NCBI RefSeq assembly: GCF_019424165.1
Contig: NZ_JAHZAA010000042.1
Span: forward strand, 1 to 8,332
From: Desulfovibrio sp.
Lineage (GTDB): Bacteria; Desulfobacterota; Desulfovibrionia; Desulfovibrionales; Desulfovibrionaceae
Direction: 5' to 3'
Length of the DNA: 8,332 nt
Part shown: piece by piece, positions 6,611-8,332 of the stretch
How positions within the stretch are numbered: the stretch's first letter is position 1
Layout: the number at the start of each line of letters is the position of its first letter
Position numbers and translations under genes: made by a program
Notes under the pieces: generated by a model
The model's database searches: none
Told to the model about the DNA's origin: nothing
What the model saw: only the letters and a program-made list of their open reading frames with translations

Positions 6611-6639
6611 TAAATATTCGGCATGCGTCTCACTTGAAA
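6611..6639 (-). promoter_or_regulatory. Weak promoter candidate for the transporter-permease-ridA operon
   Basis: On the - strand, TTTCAA (6634-6639), 17 bases, then TATTTA (6611-6616) is the best pair found upstream of the operon, with only 3 and 4 of 6 matches. Its start point would be near 6604, almost at the ATG at 6599. That would make this ATG nearly leaderless and would favour the internal start at 6521. Its -35 box is the same DNA as the ettA -35 candidate read on the other strand. Confidence 0.25.
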
Positions 6640-6662
6640 AAGCTGCTCCAAGCAGATACTCT
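6634..6662 (+). promoter_or_regulatory. Candidate promoter of ettA
   Basis: TTGAAA (6634-6639, 5 of 6) is followed at 17 bases by TACTCT (6657-6662, 3 of 6); GATACT (6655-6660, 4 of 6) is an alternative -10 box at 15 bases. Transcription would begin near 6669 and give an RNA leader of about 80 bases ahead of ettA. It is the only reasonable + strand pair in this divergent gap. Confidence 0.45.
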
Positions 6663-6674
6663 GTTTCTTTAGGA

Positions 6675-6698
6675 GCGCGCCCATTTGGCGCGCGTTTT
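6675..6698 (+). promoter_or_regulatory. Terminator-like leader hairpin upstream of ettA
   Basis: GCGCGCC (6675-6681) and GGCGCGC (6687-6693) form a 7-bp all-GC stem with a 5-base loop, followed by GTTTT, which looks like a short intrinsic terminator. No + strand gene lies upstream for it to end, so if used it would act on ettA's own transcript as an attenuator. It could instead be a dyad operator. It has no T-tail on the - strand. Confidence 0.4.
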
Positions 6699-6741
6699 CG
6701 CACCGCACCTTTGCCAAGGCGAAAACGTCACCAAATTTTGA
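6685..6741 (+). CDS. Possible 18-codon leader ORF ahead of ettA
   Basis: A TTG-initiated frame (MARVFAPHLCQGENVTKF) follows AGGAG (6671-6675) at a spacing of nine bases. Its TGA stop at 6739-6741 overlaps the ettA Shine-Dalgarno TGAGGAG. It passes through both leader hairpins, an arrangement seen in ribosome-controlled leaders of some antibiotic-resistance ABC-F genes. It has no run of one amino acid and starts with a rare codon inside a stem, so it may be chance. Confidence 0.18.
   Translation: MARVFAPHLCQGENVTKF
6693..6727 (+). promoter_or_regulatory. Second leader hairpin of ettA that captures the T-tract
   Basis: CGTTTTCGC (6693-6701) and GCGAAAACG (6719-6727) are a perfect 9-bp inverted repeat. 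The left arm contains the TTTT that follows the hairpin at 6675-6693, so forming this stem would hide the U-tract needed for termination there. The loop contains a further small CCTT/AAGG pairing. The ettA Shine-Dalgarno begins 12 bases after it. Confidence 0.4.
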
Positions 6742-6749
6742 GGAGCATC

Positions 6750-8332
6750 ATGAGCAACGAACCGGATAAGATCATTTATTCCATGATCCGCGTGACCAAG
6801 CGCCACGGGCAGAAGGAAGTGCTGAAAGACATTTCCCTCTCCTATTTCTATGGAGCCAAAATCGGCGTGCTTGGTTTGAACGGCGCGGGCAAATCCAGCC
6901 TGCTGAGAATTCTGGCCGGTGTGGACCAGTCCTTTGACGGCAAGACCGTTCTGGCCCCTGGCTACACAATCGGCTATCTGGAGCAGGAACCGCTTACCCA
7001 CGAAACGCGCACTGTGCGCGAGGTGGTTGAAGACGGCGTGAGCGAACTCACGGCCATTGCCCGGCAGTTTGAAGAAATCAACGCCAAGTTTGCCGAGCCA
7101 ATGGAACCCGACGAGATGGACGCGCTTATCGCGCGGCAGGCTGAGGTGCAGGAACTCATGGATGCCAAAAACATCTGGGACCTGGATTCGCGGCTTGAAA
7201 TGGCCATGGATGCCCTGCGCTGCCCCCCCGGCGACATGCCTGTGCAGCAGATCTCTGGCGGGGAGCGCCGCCGCGTGGCCTTGTGCCGCCTGCTATTGCA
7301 GAATCCCGACATTCTGCTGCTTGACGAACCCACCAACCACCTGGATGCGGAATCGGTAGCCTGGCTTGAGCGGTATCTTTCCACGTTCCCGGGTACAGTT
7401 ATCGCAGTCACGCACGACCGCTACTTTCTCGACAACGTGGCGGGATGGATTCTTGAGCTTGACCGTGGCCGGGGCATTCCCTGGAAGGGCAATTATTCCT
7501 CCTGGCTCGAGCAGAAGCAGAAACGCCTTGCCAATGAGGAGCGCAGCGAAGCTGAAAGACAAAAAACCCTGCAGCGCGAGCTGGAGTGGGTGCGCATGTC
7601 GCCCAAGGGCCGCCATGCCAAAGGCAAGGCCCGTCTTAATGCTTACGAGGCCATGCTTTCTCATGAAAGTGAAAAGCGCGCGCCTGACCTTGAAATCTAT
7701 ATTCCCCCGGGACCGCGCCTTGGCAAAAGCGTTGTTGAATTCAGCGGTCTTGGTAAATCCATGGGCGACAGGATGCTTATGGACGGTGCCGGCGCGCTGA
7801 TCCCTCCCGGAGCGATTGTGGGCATTGTTGGCCCCAACGGCGCAGGTAAAACCACGCTGTTCAAGATGCTCGTGGGGCAGGAAACGCCTGACGCCGGCAC
7901 TCTCAAGGTCGGAGAAACCGTACAGTTCGCCTATGTGGATCAGGGGCGTGAGTCTTTGACCCCCGGAAAAACCGTATACGAGCTTATCAGCGATGGCGCG
8001 GAAACCATCAAGCTTGGCAACCGTGAGGTAAACGCCCGTGCCTACTGCACTCGCTTTAACTTTCACGGCGCCGATCAGCAGAAAAAGGTGGATGTGCTTT
8101 CCGGTGGCGAACGCAACCGCCTGCATTTGGCCCGTATGCTGAAATCCGGGGCCAACGTGTTGCTGCTTGACGAACCGACCAACGATATTGACGTTAACAC
8201 CATGCGCGCCCTTGAGGATGCCCTGGACAACTTCGCGGGCTGCGTGCTGGTGATCAGCCACGACCGCTGGTTCCTCGACAGGGTCGCTACCCACATCATG
8301 GCTTTTGAAGACGAGGCCAATGTGGTCTTTGT
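6750..8332 (+). CDS. ettA: EttA, energy-dependent translational throttle (ABC-F ATPase; 3' end missing)
   Basis: EttA binds the ribosomal E site and gates entry into elongation according to the ATP/ADP ratio. The 527 visible codons correspond to all but about 28 residues of a roughly 555-residue family member. Domain 1 has Walker A GLNGAGKS (42-49), signature SGGERRR (from 169), Walker B with D192-E193 and TNHLD, and switch H222. Domain 2 has GPNGAGKT (361-368), LSGGERN (from 450), D474-E475 and H504. Both catalytic glutamates are kept, so it should be an active ATPase. The acidic insert at about 95-150 is the EttA 'arm', and the linker has WILELDRGRGIPW and ELEWVRMSPKGRHAKGKARL, which distinguish EttA from Uup and resistance ABC-F proteins. 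ATG at 6750 follows AGGAG (6741-6745) at a tight four bases. It is transcribed divergently from the transporter operon. A run of seven C near 7223 does not break the frame. Confidence 0.95.
   Translation, partial: MSNEPDKIIYSMIRVTKRHGQKEVLKDISLSYFYGAKIGVLGLNGAGKSSLLRILAGVDQSFDGKTVLAPGYTIGYLEQEPLTHETRTVREVVEDGVSELTAIARQFEEINAKFAEPMEPDEMDALIARQAEVQELMDAKNIWDLDSRLEMAMDALRCPPGDMPVQQISGGERRRVALCRLLLQNPDILLLDEPTNHLDAESVAWLERYLSTFPGTVIAVTHDRYFLDNVAGWILELDRGRGIPWKGNYSSWLEQKQKRLANEERSEAERQKTLQRELEWVRMSPKGRHAKGKARLNAYEAMLSHESEKRAPDLEIYIPPGPRLGKSVVEFSGLGKSMGDRMLMDGAGALIPPGAIVGIVGPNGAGKTTLFKMLVGQETPDAGTLKVGETVQFAYVDQGRESLTPGKTVYELISDGAETIKLGNREVNARAYCTRFNFHGADQQKKVDVLSGGERNRLHLARMLKSGANVLLLDEPTNDIDVNTMRALEDALDNFAGCVLVISHDRWFLDRVATHIMAFEDEANVVF

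Noticed and set aside
7221..7227. Run of seven C in ettA as a possible frameshift or slippage site
   Set aside because: The reading frame continues unbroken through it into the SGGERRR signature, so there is no sign of a frameshift.
7293..8294. 333-codon - strand open frame opposite ettA
   Set aside because: It is fully antisense to the second half of ettA, which carries both ABC domains intact. There is no start signal or family likeness.

Overview
The window looks like an ordinary chromosomal stretch of a Desulfovibrio-like bacterium (Desulfobacterota). I infer this from protein character, moderately high GC and gene style; there is no rRNA or other direct taxonomic marker. I see no mobile element, CRISPR array, tRNA or phage gene. 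Seven clear protein genes plus one partial gene account for most of the sequence.

Layout. (1) At the left edge, the 3' part of a + strand gene encodes a thioredoxin/DsbA-fold protein whose CxxC pair is replaced by A-P-Q-S. It converges on pgl across a 305-base gap holding a strong bidirectional terminator hairpin. (2) On the - strand, 3714 down to 884, lie a class I methyltransferase, a membrane-anchored DUF2939-like protein 22 bases behind it, and, after a 262-base gap, pgl (6-phosphogluconolactonase). (3) A 189-base gap at 3715-3903 holds a good - strand promoter for the methyltransferase gene. It also has a + strand promoter-like sequence, a 23-codon ORF and a hairpin that can terminate in both directions. 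(4) A tight - strand operon, 6599 down to 3904, encodes a BASS-family transporter, an aromatic amino acid permease (HAAAP family) and RidA. The two transporter genes overlap as TAATG, and the ridA Shine-Dalgarno sequence overlaps the permease stop. (5) Divergent from that operon is ettA, an ABC-F translation factor that runs off the right edge. Its leader has two neighbouring hairpins and a possible short leader ORF.

How the genes work together. The transporter-permease-ridA operon is the most coherent unit: two uptake or exchange systems co-translated with an enzyme that removes reactive enamine/imine intermediates of amino acid breakdown. pgl serves the oxidative pentose phosphate pathway and ettA couples translation to energy state. 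The methyltransferase/DUF2939 pair has no assigned role.

No wholly new system is evident. The points most worth a second look are the ettA leader, the compact small transcription unit at 3726-3886, the transporter with altered sodium-site residues, and the cysteine-less DsbA-fold protein.
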